Shown here in pieces: positions 33,843-43,245 of a stretch of 64,000 nt of DNA (positions within the stretch are counted from its first letter, which is position 1; each line of letters starts with the position of its first letter). The DNA lies in the NCBI GenBank assembly GCA_030680405.1, contig JAUXVT010000011.1, forward strand, positions 56,196 to 120,195, given 5' to 3'. The stretch is from Thiobacillus sp. Its GTDB lineage: Bacteria; Pseudomonadota; Gammaproteobacteria; Burkholderiales; Thiobacillaceae. Below the pieces are notes generated by a model that was given only the letters and a program-made list of their open reading frames with translations, had not been told where the DNA came from and searched no databases. Both the position numbers and the translations under genes were made by a program.

Positions 33843-34613
33843 ATGAAGACCACGACATTCGCGGGGGGCCTTGCCCTGCTATTTTCCGGTCAGTGGCCAG
33901 CGACGGTGCTTGCGGGCCATCCCCTGCTCACTGAGGATACCGGCACACAGGGGGCCGGGCGTTACCAGCTGGAACTGACTCACGACCTGAGCATCAAGCA
34001 GGATGTGGGTGCAAAAATCCGTGCCCAGAGTATCAATGGCGTCTTTTCAGTTGGCCTGACTGATGATCTCGATGTCATCATCGCCCTGCCACATGAGCGC
34101 CTAAGCGAACGGATGGGCGCCACAAAAACGACGGCGGCGGGTTATGCTGACATGGAAATCGCGGCCAAATGGCGGTTCTACGAAAAGGGCGCGCTGAGCT
34201 TCGCACTGCGCCCCGGGCTCGGATTGCCGACCGGGAATGAAGACAAAGGTCTGAGTTCGGGCCACGTCACACCCAGCCTGTTCGCCGTGACGACTTACAC
34301 CAGCGATCCCTGGGCCTTTCATCTGCACTTCGGCTATACCCGTAACCTCCACCCCGGCCCGGATGAACGCAGCCACATTTATCATGCCTCCGTTGCCGCT
34401 GAATACAGCGTCAGTGAATGGCTGCGACTTATGAGTGATGTGAGTATCGAGCGCAATGCCGAGCAGTCAGGTCACCCCAGCGCGGGCTCCATGGTGATCG
34501 GGCTTGTATATTCATTGACGCCTGATCTCGACTTCGACCTCGGCTATCGCAAAGGCTTGACCGAACCGGCCCCTGATCATGCCTGGTTAACGGGCTTGGC
34601 TTTACGCTTTTAA
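33843..34613 (+). CDS. Outer-membrane beta-barrel protein (transporter/phenol-degradation MetA family type)
   Basis: The 256-residue protein has a signal peptide (MKTTTFAGGLALLFSGQWPA, cleaved near AGHPLLTEDTGTQG) and alternating beta strands ending in a C-terminal phenylalanine (TGLALRF), the outer-membrane assembly signal. The GHPLLTEDTGTQGAG start of the mature chain is typical of the PF13557-type 'MetA-pathway' proteins of unknown transport role. It lies downstream of the second TetR-type operator and is probably coregulated with the GlcF-like gene. Confidence 0.85.
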   Translation: MKTTTFAGGLALLFSGQWPATVLAGHPLLTEDTGTQGAGRYQLELTHDLSIKQDVGAKIRAQSINGVFSVGLTDDLDVIIALPHERLSERMGATKTTAAGYADMEIAAKWRFYEKGALSFALRPGLGLPTGNEDKGLSSGHVTPSLFAVTTYTSDPWAFHLHFGYTRNLHPGPDERSHIYHASVAAEYSVSEWLRLMSDVSIERNAEQSGHPSAGSMVIGLVYSLTPDLDFDLGYRKGLTEPAPDHAWLTGLALRF

Positions 34614-34656
34614 TCCCCAACCGCCTGCCCACAGCAGAACGGCTCCGCTCCCGGGT

Positions 34657-35541
34657 TCACGCCAGTTCCCCCCACACCGTTGGAATGACATAACCGCCCA
34701 CGCTCACCTCACGTAATCCGTCGACCATTCGTGCGCGCAGCATGACCAAGGACGGTCGACGAACCTCGTAACCTTGCTCGATCCGCACCGAAAAACCGGG
34801 TTTGGGAAAGAGCTGATGCTCCAACAGGTAAGCGCCGAGGAATGCCGCGCCATTCCCGGTGGCTGGATCCTCGCGCACGCCGTGCGCCTCGAAGAAAAAT
34901 CTCGCGCACAGGTCGTTCTGGGGGTGATGTGTCTGGCGGCAGAAGAGGTAGACGAGGGACGGGAAACCTTCAGCCGCCAGAGCGGCGAACGCGTCGAGGT
35001 CAAGCTTGCTGCGTCGGAGCGCGTCGAGGCTGCGCAGCGGGACGATCATGGCCGAGGTGCCGGCGGAGAACTGCTGGACAGGATAACTAGCCTCGATGTC
35101 CTCCGGCGACACGCCAAGTGCAGCGGCAATCCGTTCAGGAGCACACGTTTTCCCTGGCGACACCGGCGGCGCAAGAAACCACACCACCTCTTTACCTTCA
35201 GCGGAAAGCTCGAACGTGACGGGGACCTGACTCAGCGCGAGGTTCAGCCGCACCGGTCCGGAAGCCTCAGGCAAAACATGATGGCGGAGGACCCACGCGG
35301 TGCCGAGGATAGGATGACCGGCAAAGGCAATCTCCCGCGCCGGCGTGAAGATCCGCACACGATACCCACCATTCTGCTCGGGCTCAGGCGTTACGAATGT
35401 CGTTTCCGAGTAATTCGTCTCCGCCGCGAGCTGTTGCATCGTTTCGTCGGACAGGGCTTCCGTGCCGACCACAACCGCCAGCTGATTCCCCGAGTAGGGT
35501 CGCTCTGCAAAGACATCAACTATGTAGAAACGGTGTGTCAT
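34657..35541 (-). CDS. PhzF family isomerase/epimerase
   Basis: The 294-residue protein has the PhzF diaminopimelate-epimerase-like double fold: IVDVFAERPYSGNQLAVV at the start, the catalytic glutamate in NYSETTFV near 45, AFAGHPILGTAW near 74 and DPATGNGAAFLGAYL near 228. The family catalyses isomerisations on diverse substrates; the substrate here is unknown. GTTAGAC lies 20 nt before the ATG, resembling an integron core site, but no attC site follows the stop. Confidence 0.92.
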   Translation of the reverse strand: MTHRFYIVDVFAERPYSGNQLAVVVGTEALSDETMQQLAAETNYSETTFVTPEPEQNGGYRVRIFTPAREIAFAGHPILGTAWVLRHHVLPEASGPVRLNLALSQVPVTFELSAEGKEVVWFLAPPVSPGKTCAPERIAAALGVSPEDIEASYPVQQFSAGTSAMIVPLRSLDALRRSKLDLDAFAALAAEGFPSLVYLFCRQTHHPQNDLCARFFFEAHGVREDPATGNGAAFLGAYLLEHQLFPKPGFSVRIEQGYEVRRPSLVMLRARMVDGLREVSVGGYVIPTVWGELA

Positions 35542-35571
35542 GGTCTCGCGTGTCCCGTGCCGTCTAACGAA

Positions 35572-35692
35572 GCTGTAGAAAAACCCCTTGAGGGGTCGGG
35601 CAAACCAGTTTTCAAGGGTCGTTTGACCCTTCCTACGTTAGAGTTCGTTGAACACAGCGCGTTCTGAGAGGTCGATTGAGTTTTTCTACAGC
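35572..35692. mobile_element. MITE-like element, 121 bp
   Basis: GCTGTAGAAAAAC (35572-35584) and GTTTTTCTACAGC (35680-35692) are perfect 13-bp terminal inverted repeats. The interior has two further small dyads (CCCCTTGAGGGG near 35584-35595 and AAGGGTC/GACCCTT near 35614-35631) and no ORF. Such ends occur in IS4/IS1182-type elements, so this may be a non-autonomous derivative. No clear target duplication is seen. Confidence 0.6.
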
Positions 35693-35872
35693 GTCAACGA
35701 TTGATTTAGGCCATTGCCAGCGACAGCTTCGCACGAACATCCGCGGCTTGTCTACGAGGCGACCAGTGGCTAACCGGGCGGCATGCCTATACAGGCTTGG
35801 CTTGCTGGCGTCTGAAATTTTCAGAGGTGGATTCTAGTTGGATTCTGGTCCCAAGCGCACCACTGCTTAATT

Positions 35873-36850
35873 ATTGAGCGGACACGAAGAGTGGGCCTGG
35901 TAGTGTGGCCAGTGCGAGCCACCCAGACACCAGGAGACGCCCCTCATGTTCTATGTTCAGCTTACCTAAGAAGAACGTCACGTTATTTACCACCTGAAGC
36001 TGTTCAAACTCAGCCTGCGAGAAATTCCCGTCGACTGGGTCGTCACCCCAGCACCATCAGCCGCGAACTCAAGCGCAACGGGCCTGCTGTTCCGACCTGG
36101 ATCTATTGGCATGAAGGCGCACATCAACAGGCACTGCAACGCCGACGGAAGCCGCGTCACCACCGACGAAGTAGCCATGCCCCTCTGGGGTGCATTATGT
36201 TGAGCAAAGTCTGCATGCAGAGAGATCGCCCGATGTTATTGCCGCGCGGCTGAAGATGGACTACCTGGACGACATCAAGATGCGTGTCAGCATCGATACG
36301 GTCTATCGCTGGGTGTATCGTGATGCCGGTCTTGGCGGCCAGTTGTTTAGCTGTCTGTGTCTGTGCCGCAGCCACAGAAACGCCGCAGACAGCGCCGCCA
36401 TGGCACAGGGCGCGGTCTGATTCCGGGGCGCATCAGTATTGATGAACGCCCCGAGTTGGTCGCTTCCCGCCAACGTTTTGGCGACTGGGAGGGCGATACG
36501 GTCGGGGGGGAGAAAGGCAGTGGCCTCATCACCACTCATGTTGAACGCAAAAGCCGTTACCTGATTGCAGCCAAGCTTTCAAAAAAAACGGCAGCAGTGA
36601 TAGCGGCGGCGGTAAGCACCACTTTCAGGCGAGTGCCAAAAACACTGCGGCACACGCTGACGCTGGATAACGGCAAGGATTTTGCCCACTTTAAACAGAT
36701 TGAGACGGCCACCGGGCTGGCGATCTATTTCGCCGACCCGTATTCAGCCTGGCAACGCGGAACCAACGAAATCACGAATGGCTTGCTGCGAAGATATTTC
36801 CCGAAAGACTCGGACTTCAGAAACGGCACCGAGGAAACGTTGCATCCGCC
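35873..36850 (+). pseudogene. Decayed IS30-family transposase
   Basis: Pieces of an IS30 transposase appear in several frames. MFYVQLT followed by an in-frame stop starts at 35946; LGRHPSTISRELKRNG follows in a second frame (36030-36180); then YVEQSLHAERSPDVIAARLK (36190-36390); and finally RRRQRRHGTGRGLIPGRISI with GDWEGDTVGG and TLDNGKDF of the DDE domain (36370-36840). At least one stop and three frameshifts are present, and the normal C-terminus is gone after DSDFRNG. The left end ATTGAGCGGACAC (35873) resembles the end near the IS30 fragment at the right edge of the window. Confidence 0.85.
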
Positions 36851-37053
36851 GTCAAAAAACTCAATCATCGACCTCGCAAACGCCTCGGCTACCGGACGCC
36901 TCATGAAGTCTTTCAAGATGCTAGGCATGGTGCGGTTGGAAAGTGAATCCACATCCCGGCTCACACTTTTCAACCGGGCCGCGCCGAGGCCGGCCGCCAC
37001 CCATGCGGAAGCCCAGAAACTGCGCGGGCACGGCTAACGTCCCCTCGCGCATC
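36851..37053. other. Unassigned remnant between the IS30 remnant and the DUF2798 pseudogene
   Basis: The last transposase frame continues into sequence unrelated to IS30 (SKNSIIDLANASATGRLMK onwards, stop at 37035). I recognise nothing in it on either strand. It is probably the breakpoint of the decayed element. Confidence 0.4.
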
Positions 37054-37289
37054 ATGAAAAAACTTCCCGCTCGTTTCGAACACTCACTCTTCGCTCTGTC
37101 TATTTCGGGCCTGATGTCGCTGATAGTGTCGGGCGTCGCCACATGGAATGCAATTGGCTGGATCAACGGCTTTGGCGGCAAATGGCTGAGCGCCTGGCTG
37201 CATTCCTGGGTAGTGGTGTTTCCCGAAGTGATCGTGTTGCGCCGCTGGTGCGCAAGATCGTCACGCACTGCATTCAGCCTAAAAGCTGA
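37054..37289 (+). pseudogene. DUF2798 small membrane protein, frameshifted
   Basis: ATG 37054 opens MKKLPARFEHSLFALSISG and continues LMSLIVSGVATWNAIGW, the first helix of DUF2798 proteins, then LHSWVVVFPEVIV. After codon GTG 37234 the frame must shift by one base (37237-37239) to continue APLVRKIVTHCIQPKS and stop at 37287-37289. A single base is missing, so this is a recent loss or a sequence error. Without the shift the frame runs antisense into the antiporter gene. Confidence 0.75.
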
Positions 37290-37293
37290 AGGC

Positions 37294-39000
37294 TCAGGCG
37301 TGCTCCGTGGACTGCGCATCCACGTGTTCGCTCACATGGCGAACCATGCTGTTCGCCAGTTCCAGCTCCCCCACCAGCACCTCGACCGCCTGTTCGCGGC
37401 GCAGCAGCTCCGCCTCGCCTTCGCTGTGGCTGCGCACCACGACGTGGATGCGCGGATTGAGCGTGCGCGCAATCTCGATCATTTTCCGCGCTTGAAAGGC
37501 GTCAGGCGTGGCGATGACCAGCATCTGCGCGCGGGCGACATGCGCCTGGATCAGCACGGCCGGTTCGGAGGCGTCCCCTGCGACGGCGTGGACGCCTCGT
37601 TCGCGCAGCTTCTCGACCGCTTCGCGCTGCTGCTCGGCAACCACATAGGGCAGTCCCTGCACGGCGAGCGCCTCCGCGATGCGCCGTCCCACGCGGCCGT
37701 ATCCCACCAGCACCACGTGCCCGCTCAAGGCGTGCGAGGCCACGTGGGCGGGCAGCTCGGACAGGGGGTCGTCGCGCAGCTCCAGCTGGCGCGCCAATCT
37801 TGAGCGCGCGCGGATCCAGGTCTGGGCCGGCTCCACCACCTGAAATACCAGCGGATTGAGCGCGATAGAAATCAGCGCGCCGGCCAGAATCAGGCTTTGT
37901 CCCTCGACGGGCAGCACGCCGAGCGCCACCCCCAGCCCGGCCAGAATGAACGAGAACTCGCCGATTTGCGCGAGGCTGGCGGATACCGTCAACGCGGTAT
38001 TGAGCGGGTAGCGGAACGCCAGCACCAGCAGAAACGCCGCCAGCGACTTGCCGAACACGATGATGGCAACCACCGCCAGCACCTGCAGGGGCTGTTCCAT
38101 CAGCACGCGCGGATCGAACAGCATGCCCACCGAGACGAAGAACAGCACCGCAAACGCATCGCGCAGCGGCAGCGATTCTTCGGCGGCTCGATAACTCAGC
38201 GCCGATTCGCGCAGCACCATCCCGGCGAAAAAGGCACCCAGCGCAAACGACACGCCGAACAGCGCCGACGAGCCGTAGGCGATGCCGAGCGCGGCCACCA
38301 CCACGCACAGCGTGAAGAGCTCGCGCGAGCCGGTGCGTGCCACCTGCCACAGCAGCCAGGGGAAAAAACGCCTGCCGACCACCAGCATCAACCCGATGAA
38401 CACCGCCACCTCGCCGATGGTCAACGCCAGCGTCGCCAGCAGATTGCCCTGCGGTTTCGCAGCCGTGCCGTCGCCAAGCAAGCCCGCAAGCGGCGGCAGC
38501 AACACCAGCACCAGCACCATCACCAGGTCTTCCACCACCAGCCAGCCCACCGCGATGCGGCCGTTCGGCGTAGCCAGCGCGCCGCGGCTTTCCAGCGCCT
38601 TCAGCAACACCACCGTGCTCGCCACCGACAGCGACAGCCCGAACACGATCCCCGCCATCAGATTCCAGCCCCACCAGCTGGCCAGCGCCATGCCCATCGC
38701 CGTGGCCACTGCGATCTGCACCACCGCGCCCGGCAGCGCAATCTTCTTCACCGAAAGCAGATCGTCGAGCGAAAAATGCAAGCCCACGCCAAACATCAGC
38801 AGCATCACGCCGATCTCGGCCAGTTGTCCGGCCAGTGCGGTGTCCGCCACAAAACCCGGGGTGAAGGGCCCGATCACGATCCCCGCCAGCAGATAGCCGA
38901 CCAGTGCGGGCAGCCTGATCCGCACCGCGATGAAGCCAAAAATCAGCGCCAGCCCCAGCGCGGCGGTGATCGTGGTGATGAGTTCGACACTGTGCGGCAT
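37294..39000 (-). CDS. Monovalent cation:proton antiporter (CPA2 family, YbaL/KefB-like)
   Basis: The 568-residue protein has an N-terminal antiporter domain of about 12 helices (ITAALGLALIFGFIAVRIRL; LPALVGYLLAGIVIGPFTPG; VVEDLVMVLVLVL) and a C-terminal RCK/TrkA-N domain starting at HVVLVGYGRVGRRIAEAL near 425. It is expected to exchange K+ or Na+ for protons at the inner membrane with nucleotide gating. A short TTCAGC/GCTGAA hairpin (37273-37290) lies after the stop. Confidence 0.92.
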   Translation of the reverse strand: MPHSVELITTITAALGLALIFGFIAVRIRLPALVGYLLAGIVIGPFTPGFVADTALAGQLAEIGVMLLMFGVGLHFSLDDLLSVKKIALPGAVVQIAVATAMGMALASWWGWNLMAGIVFGLSLSVASTVVLLKALESRGALATPNGRIAVGWLVVEDLVMVLVLVLLPPLAGLLGDGTAAKPQGNLLATLALTIGEVAVFIGLMLVVGRRFFPWLLWQVARTGSRELFTLCVVVAALGIAYGSSALFGVSFALGAFFAGMVLRESALSYRAAEESLPLRDAFAVLFFVSVGMLFDPRVLMEQPLQVLAVVAIIVFGKSLAAFLLVLAFRYPLNTALTVSASLAQIGEFSFILAGLGVALGVLPVEGQSLILAGALISIALNPLVFQVVEPAQTWIRARSRLARQLELRDDPLSELPAHVASHALSGHVVLVGYGRVGRRIAEALAVQGLPYVVAEQQREAVEKLRERGVHAVAGDASEPAVLIQAHVARAQMLVIATPDAFQARKMIEIARTLNPRIHVVVRSHSEGEAELLRREQAVEVLVGELELANSMVRHVSEHVDAQSTEHA

Positions 39001-39176
39001 AACGGGGAACCGGCAGGTCGGCCGGCGGAATGCCCGGTGAAAGTGAATGGTTTGAGTTTACAGGATGCGCCAGCGTCGATTTGGTCGGCACGCAGGGGCG
39101 TGGCCCGGACAGGGAGTCTGGTTGTTTCGCAACCCGGGTCTAGAATAAGGACAGACTTGTCCTGTAAGAGCCTGCC
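39001..39176. promoter_or_regulatory. Divergent region before nifJ with a hairpin at the translation start
   Basis: AGGACA (39148-39153) and TGTCCT (39158-39163) form a 6-bp dyad with a 4-nt loop, 13 nt before the nifJ ATG. TAGAAT (39141-39146) is a possible -10 box. The dyad would sit at the transcript's 5' end and could act as operator or leader hairpin. Confidence 0.35.
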
Positions 39177-42100
39177 ATGACCACCACGCTCACCATCGAT
39201 GGCAACGAGGCGGTTGCCCGCATGGCCTACCTTGGCAATGAGGTGATCGCCATTTATCCCATCACGCCCGCGTCCAGCATGGGCGAGTGGGCAGACGAGT
39301 GGGCCTCCCAGGCCAGGCCCAACCTGTGGGGCGCGGTGCCGAAAATCATCGAGATGCAGTCGGAGGGCGGCGCGGCGGGTGCGCTGCACGGGGCGCTCAC
39401 TTCGGGCGCGCTGGCCACCAGCTTCACCGCCAGCCAGGGGTTGCTGCTGATGATTCCCAACCTCTACAAGATCGCCGGCGAGCTGACGCCGTTCGTGCTG
39501 CACGTGGCGGCGCGGACGCTGGCGACCCACGCGCTGTCGATCTTCGGCGACCAGTCCGACGTCATGGCCTGCCGCGCCACCGGCTGCGCGATGCTCGCTG
39601 CCAACTCGCCGCAGGAGGCGCAGGACTTTGCACTGATCGCGCAGGCGGCCACACTGGAAGGACGCATTCCGGTCATCCATTTCTTCGACGGCTTCCGCAC
39701 CTCGCACGAGGTGGCGAAGATCACTGCGGTGGAACCCGACACCGTGCGCGCCATGCTCGACGCCGGCCACATCGCGGCGCACCGCGCACGCGCGCTGTCG
39801 CCGGAACACCCGGTGTTGCGCGGCACTTCGCAGAACCCGGATGTGTTCTTCCAGTCGCGCGAGCGCGCCAACCCGTTCTACGACGCGTTTCCGCAGATCG
39901 TGCAGACGGCGATGGACCGTTTTGGTGACCTTACCGGACGGCGTTACCGGCTGTTCGACTATGTCGGCGCGATGGATGCCGAGCGCGTCATCGTGCTCAT
40001 GGGCTCCGGTGCCGAGACGGTGCACGAGACGGTGGATCACCTGCTTGCCCGCGGCGAGAAGGTGGGCGTGCTGAAGGTGCGGCTGTACCGGCCGTTTTCG
40101 CCGACTGCGCTGCTGGACGCGCTGCCTCACAGCGCCAAGGCGATTGCCGTGCTCGACCGATGCAAGGAGCCGGGCGCCGACGGCGAACCGCTTTACAAGG
40201 ATGTAGTGACTGCACTGGCGCAGGTGGCGGCGGACGGCGCGCGCGCCATGCCCCACAAGGGGACTCCGACTTTCTACGGGCTGAAGCCCGTGAAAGATCG
40301 TATGCCACGCGTCATCGGTGGCCGCTATGGCCTGGCGAGCAAGGAATTCACCCCCGGTATGGTCAAGGCGGTGTTCGACGAACTGGCGCAGGCCGCACCC
40401 AAGCGCCAGTTCACCATCGGCATCCACGACGATCTCACCCACCTGTCGCTGTCCTGGGACGCGGCCTTCCGCACCGATGCCGCGCGGCTGCTTCAACATG
40501 CCGTGTTCTGGGGGCTGGGCGCCGACGGCACGGTGTCGGCCAACAAGAACTCGATCAAGATACTTGGTGAAACCACCAACTTGCAGGCGCAGGGCTATTT
40601 CGTCTACGACTCCAAGAAGTCCGGCGCGGTCACCGTCTCGCACCTGCGCTTCGGCCCGGCGCCGATCCGCTCGGCCTACCTGGTGGAGGAGGGCATGGCC
40701 GGCTTTGTCGCCTGCCATCAGCCGGTGTTCGTCGAGCGCTACGATCTGCTGGAACACGCTGCAGCGGACGGCGTGTTCCTGCTCAACACCCCGGCGCCGC
40801 CGGATCAAGTCTGGGGCACGCTGCCTGAGAAAATGCGCGCGCAGATTCGCGACAAGCGCCTGCAGCTGTGGGTGATCGATGCCTACGTCGTCGCCGCAGA
40901 GGCCGGCATGGGGCGACGCATCAACACCATCATGCAGACCTGCTTTTTCACCATTTCCGGCATCCTGCCGAAAGACGAGGCCATCGCCGCGATCAAGCAC
41001 GCGGTCGACAAGACCTACGGCAAAAAGAGCAAGCGCCTGGTGGAGCTGAATTACCGCGCCATCGACACTACGCTGGCGGAGCTGCATCAGGTTGCCATTC
41101 CGGCGGCTGGAGAAGTCGTGAAACCGCCTGAGTTCACCTTGGCCGTGGGAACAGCTGCAGCCATTCCTGATTTCGTGCGCGACCTTACTTTGCCGATCTA
41201 CCAGGGCCACGGCGACCGCCTGCCGGTGTCGCTGCTGCCCGCCGACGGCACCTATCCGCTCGGCACCGCACAATACGAAAAGCGCAACATTGCCCTGGAA
41301 GTCCCGGTGTGGGACGCTGATCTTTGCACCCAGTGCGGCAAGTGCGTGTTCGTCTGCCCGCATACCGCGATCCGCGTGCGCGCCTTCAGCGCCGAATCCG
41401 CTGCCAATGCGCCGCCCACCTTCAAGCACGTGCCGGCGAAGAGCAAGGACTTGCCCGCCGACACCCACATCAGCTACCAGGTGGCGCCGGAGGACTGCAC
41501 CGGCTGCGGCGACTGCGTCGAGGCCTGCCCGATCCACGACAAATCCAACGTCAGCCGGCGCGCGGTGAACATGGCGCCAGTCGCTCCGTTGCGCGACCAA
41601 GAACGCGACAACTTTGCCTTCTTCCTGCGCCTGCCCGAGTTCAACCGTGATTTATTGAAGCACGGCACCATCCCAGGCGCCATGCTGCTCGATCCGCTGT
41701 TCGAGTTTTCCGGCGCTTGCGCCGGTTGCGGCGAGACGCCCTACATCCGGCTCGCCACCCAACTGTTCGGTGACCGCATGCTGATCGCCAACGCCACCGG
41801 CTGCTCGTCGATCTACGGCGGCAACCTGCCGAGTACGCCCTACACCGTCAACGGTGCCGGGCGCGGTCCGGCGTGGAGCAATTCGCTGTTCGAGGACAAC
41901 GCCGAATTCGGCCTCGGCATGCGGTTGGCCGCCGACCAGCTGATGGCGTACGCGCAACAGTTGGTGAAGGAGATGGCTACAGAAATCGGCGGCGACCTTG
42001 CTGAAGCGCTGGTCAGCGCCGACCAGCGCGAGGAAGTGGGCATTGTCGAACAGCGCGGCCGCGTCGCCCTGCTACTTGAAAAATTGGCGACGTCAAACCA

Positions 42101-42845
42101 TCCACGCGCGCAGGAACTCGCCAGCGTCGCCGAATGGCTGATCCGCCGCTCGGTGTGGATCATCGGCGGCGACGGCTGGGCCTACGACATCGGCTACGGC
42201 GGCCTCGACCACGTGCTGGCGCTGCCGTATGACGTCAACATCCTGGTGCTCGATACCGAGGTGTATTCCAATACCGGCGGCCAGACCTCCAAGGCCACGC
42301 CGATCGGCGCGGTCGCCAAGTTCTCCGCCGGCGGCAAGGCCACGGCGAAGAAGGATCTGGCCAAGCTCACAAGCGACTACGGCCACGTCTACGTCGCCAC
42401 CGTGGCCTACGGCGCCAAGGACGTACAGACCCTGCGCGTATTCCAGGAGGCCGAGGCCTACCCCGGCCCCTCGCTGATCGTCGCCTACAGCCCGTGCATC
42501 GCCCACGGCTACGACCTGCTCTACAACCAGCGCCAGCAGGAACTGGCGGTGAAGAGCGGGCACTGGCCGCTGTTCCGCTTCGACCCGCGGCTGACGGCGG
42601 CGGGCGGCAACCCCTTCAAGCTCGACTCCGCCGCCCCCAGCCAGCCGATCAAGACCTTCATGGAATCGGAAACCCGCTTCGCCATGCTCGCGCGCAGCCA
42701 CCCCGAAGCCGCACAGCGTTTCCTGGAACAGGCGCAGCAGGAAGCCGAGCGGCGCTTCAAGACGTATCAGGACATGGCGTTCGATCGTCATTCCGGCGTC
42801 GTCACCCCGGAAGGTATTAATCCGGGGCGGAATCCAGAGAAGTGA
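39177..42845 (+). CDS. nifJ: Pyruvate:ferredoxin (flavodoxin) oxidoreductase
   Basis: The 1222-residue single-chain enzyme interconverts pyruvate plus CoA and acetyl-CoA plus CO2 with reduced ferredoxin. Domain order is complete: the N-terminal pyrimidine-binding domain (YPITPASSMGEWADEW near 30), the transketolase-C-like and gamma domains, two [4Fe-4S] motifs (CTQCGKCVFVCPH near 717 and CTGCGDCVEACPI near 773), further CAGCGETPY near 848, and the TPP-binding domain (GGDGWAYDIGYGGLDHVL near 1000; VYSNTGGQTSKATP). A DHOD-like gene follows, as in many nifJ loci. It could feed anaplerotic CO2 fixation or nitrogen fixation. Confidence 0.97.
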   Translation: MTTTLTIDGNEAVARMAYLGNEVIAIYPITPASSMGEWADEWASQARPNLWGAVPKIIEMQSEGGAAGALHGALTSGALATSFTASQGLLLMIPNLYKIAGELTPFVLHVAARTLATHALSIFGDQSDVMACRATGCAMLAANSPQEAQDFALIAQAATLEGRIPVIHFFDGFRTSHEVAKITAVEPDTVRAMLDAGHIAAHRARALSPEHPVLRGTSQNPDVFFQSRERANPFYDAFPQIVQTAMDRFGDLTGRRYRLFDYVGAMDAERVIVLMGSGAETVHETVDHLLARGEKVGVLKVRLYRPFSPTALLDALPHSAKAIAVLDRCKEPGADGEPLYKDVVTALAQVAADGARAMPHKGTPTFYGLKPVKDRMPRVIGGRYGLASKEFTPGMVKAVFDELAQAAPKRQFTIGIHDDLTHLSLSWDAAFRTDAARLLQHAVFWGLGADGTVSANKNSIKILGETTNLQAQGYFVYDSKKSGAVTVSHLRFGPAPIRSAYLVEEGMAGFVACHQPVFVERYDLLEHAAADGVFLLNTPAPPDQVWGTLPEKMRAQIRDKRLQLWVIDAYVVAAEAGMGRRINTIMQTCFFTISGILPKDEAIAAIKHAVDKTYGKKSKRLVELNYRAIDTTLAELHQVAIPAAGEVVKPPEFTLAVGTAAAIPDFVRDLTLPIYQGHGDRLPVSLLPADGTYPLGTAQYEKRNIALEVPVWDADLCTQCGKCVFVCPHTAIRVRAFSAESAANAPPTFKHVPAKSKDLPADTHISYQVAPEDCTGCGDCVEACPIHDKSNVSRRAVNMAPVAPLRDQERDNFAFFLRLPEFNRDLLKHGTIPGAMLLDPLFEFSGACAGCGETPYIRLATQLFGDRMLIANATGCSSIYGGNLPSTPYTVNGAGRGPAWSNSLFEDNAEFGLGMRLAADQLMAYAQQLVKEMATEIGGDLAEALVSADQREEVGIVEQRGRVALLLEKLATSNHPRAQELASVAEWLIRRSVWIIGGDGWAYDIGYGGLDHVLALPYDVNILVLDTEVYSNTGGQTSKATPIGAVAKFSAGGKATAKKDLAKLTSDYGHVYVATVAYGAKDVQTLRVFQEAEAYPGPSLIVAYSPCIAHGYDLLYNQRQQELAVKSGHWPLFRFDPRLTAAGGNPFKLDSAAPSQPIKTFMESETRFAMLARSHPEAAQRFLEQAQQEAERRFKTYQDMAFDRHSGVVTPEGINPGRNPEK

Positions 42846-43129
42846 AACAGCCTTGCGTCTACATGCTGGCAAGCCAGCGCAACGGCACGCTCTACATCGG
42901 CGTGACTTCCGACCTGATCAAGCGTGTGTGGGAACACAAGCAGGATTTTGTCGAGGGCTTCACCAAGAAATATGGTGTGCACGATCTTGTCTGGTATGAA
43001 TTGCACGAAGATATGCTGACAGCCATTGCAAGGGAAAAGGCACTGAAGGAATGGAAGCGTGGATGGAAACTCGAATTGATCGAGAAGATGAATCCGGAAT
43101 GGAAGGATTTGTATGAAAGCCTGGTTTGA
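42842..43129 (+). CDS. GIY-YIG domain protein (UPF0213 type)
   Basis: The 95-residue protein starts with GTG overlapping the nifJ stop by 3 nt and reads CVYMLASQRNGTLYIGVTSDL, the GIY-YIG core (variant VYM...YIG) with the conserved Arg and Glu (KRVWEHKQ). Such small stand-alone nucleases are common and their role is unclear. Its stop directly abuts a large inverted repeat with the same TACCGGCG sequence type seen in dispersed repeats. Confidence 0.9.
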   Translation: MKQPCVYMLASQRNGTLYIGVTSDLIKRVWEHKQDFVEGFTKKYGVHDLVWYELHEDMLTAIAREKALKEWKRGWKLELIEKMNPEWKDLYESLV

Positions 43130-43204
43130 CTGGATACCGGCGTTCGCCGGTATGACGAACACACGCTTCCCCACGCCGTCATACCGGCGAACGCCGGTAT
43201 CCAG
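43130..43204. repeat. 28-bp perfect inverted repeat (REP-like hairpin)
   Basis: The arms 43130-43157 (beginning CTGGATACCGGCGTTCGCCG) and 43177-43204 are perfect reverse complements around a 19-nt loop. Each arm is itself partly palindromic (CCGGCGTTCGCCGG). It begins at the base after the GIY-YIG stop codon and can fold into a very stable hairpin, so it may also end the nifJ transcript. Confidence 0.95.
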
Positions 43205-43245
43205 CCAGTTAAAACAGCTTAGCGACTGCATTTCAGGAGCCTGAC

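Noticed and set aside
35562..35568. Integron core GTTAGAC before the PhzF gene
   Set aside because: Only the 7-bp core matches; no attC follows the stop and the spacing to the ATG (20 nt) is unremarkable.
38943..41600. 885-codon minus-strand frame opposite nifJ
   Set aside because: High-GC antisense frame; Arg/His/Gly-rich composition without motifs, while nifJ is complete on the plus strand.
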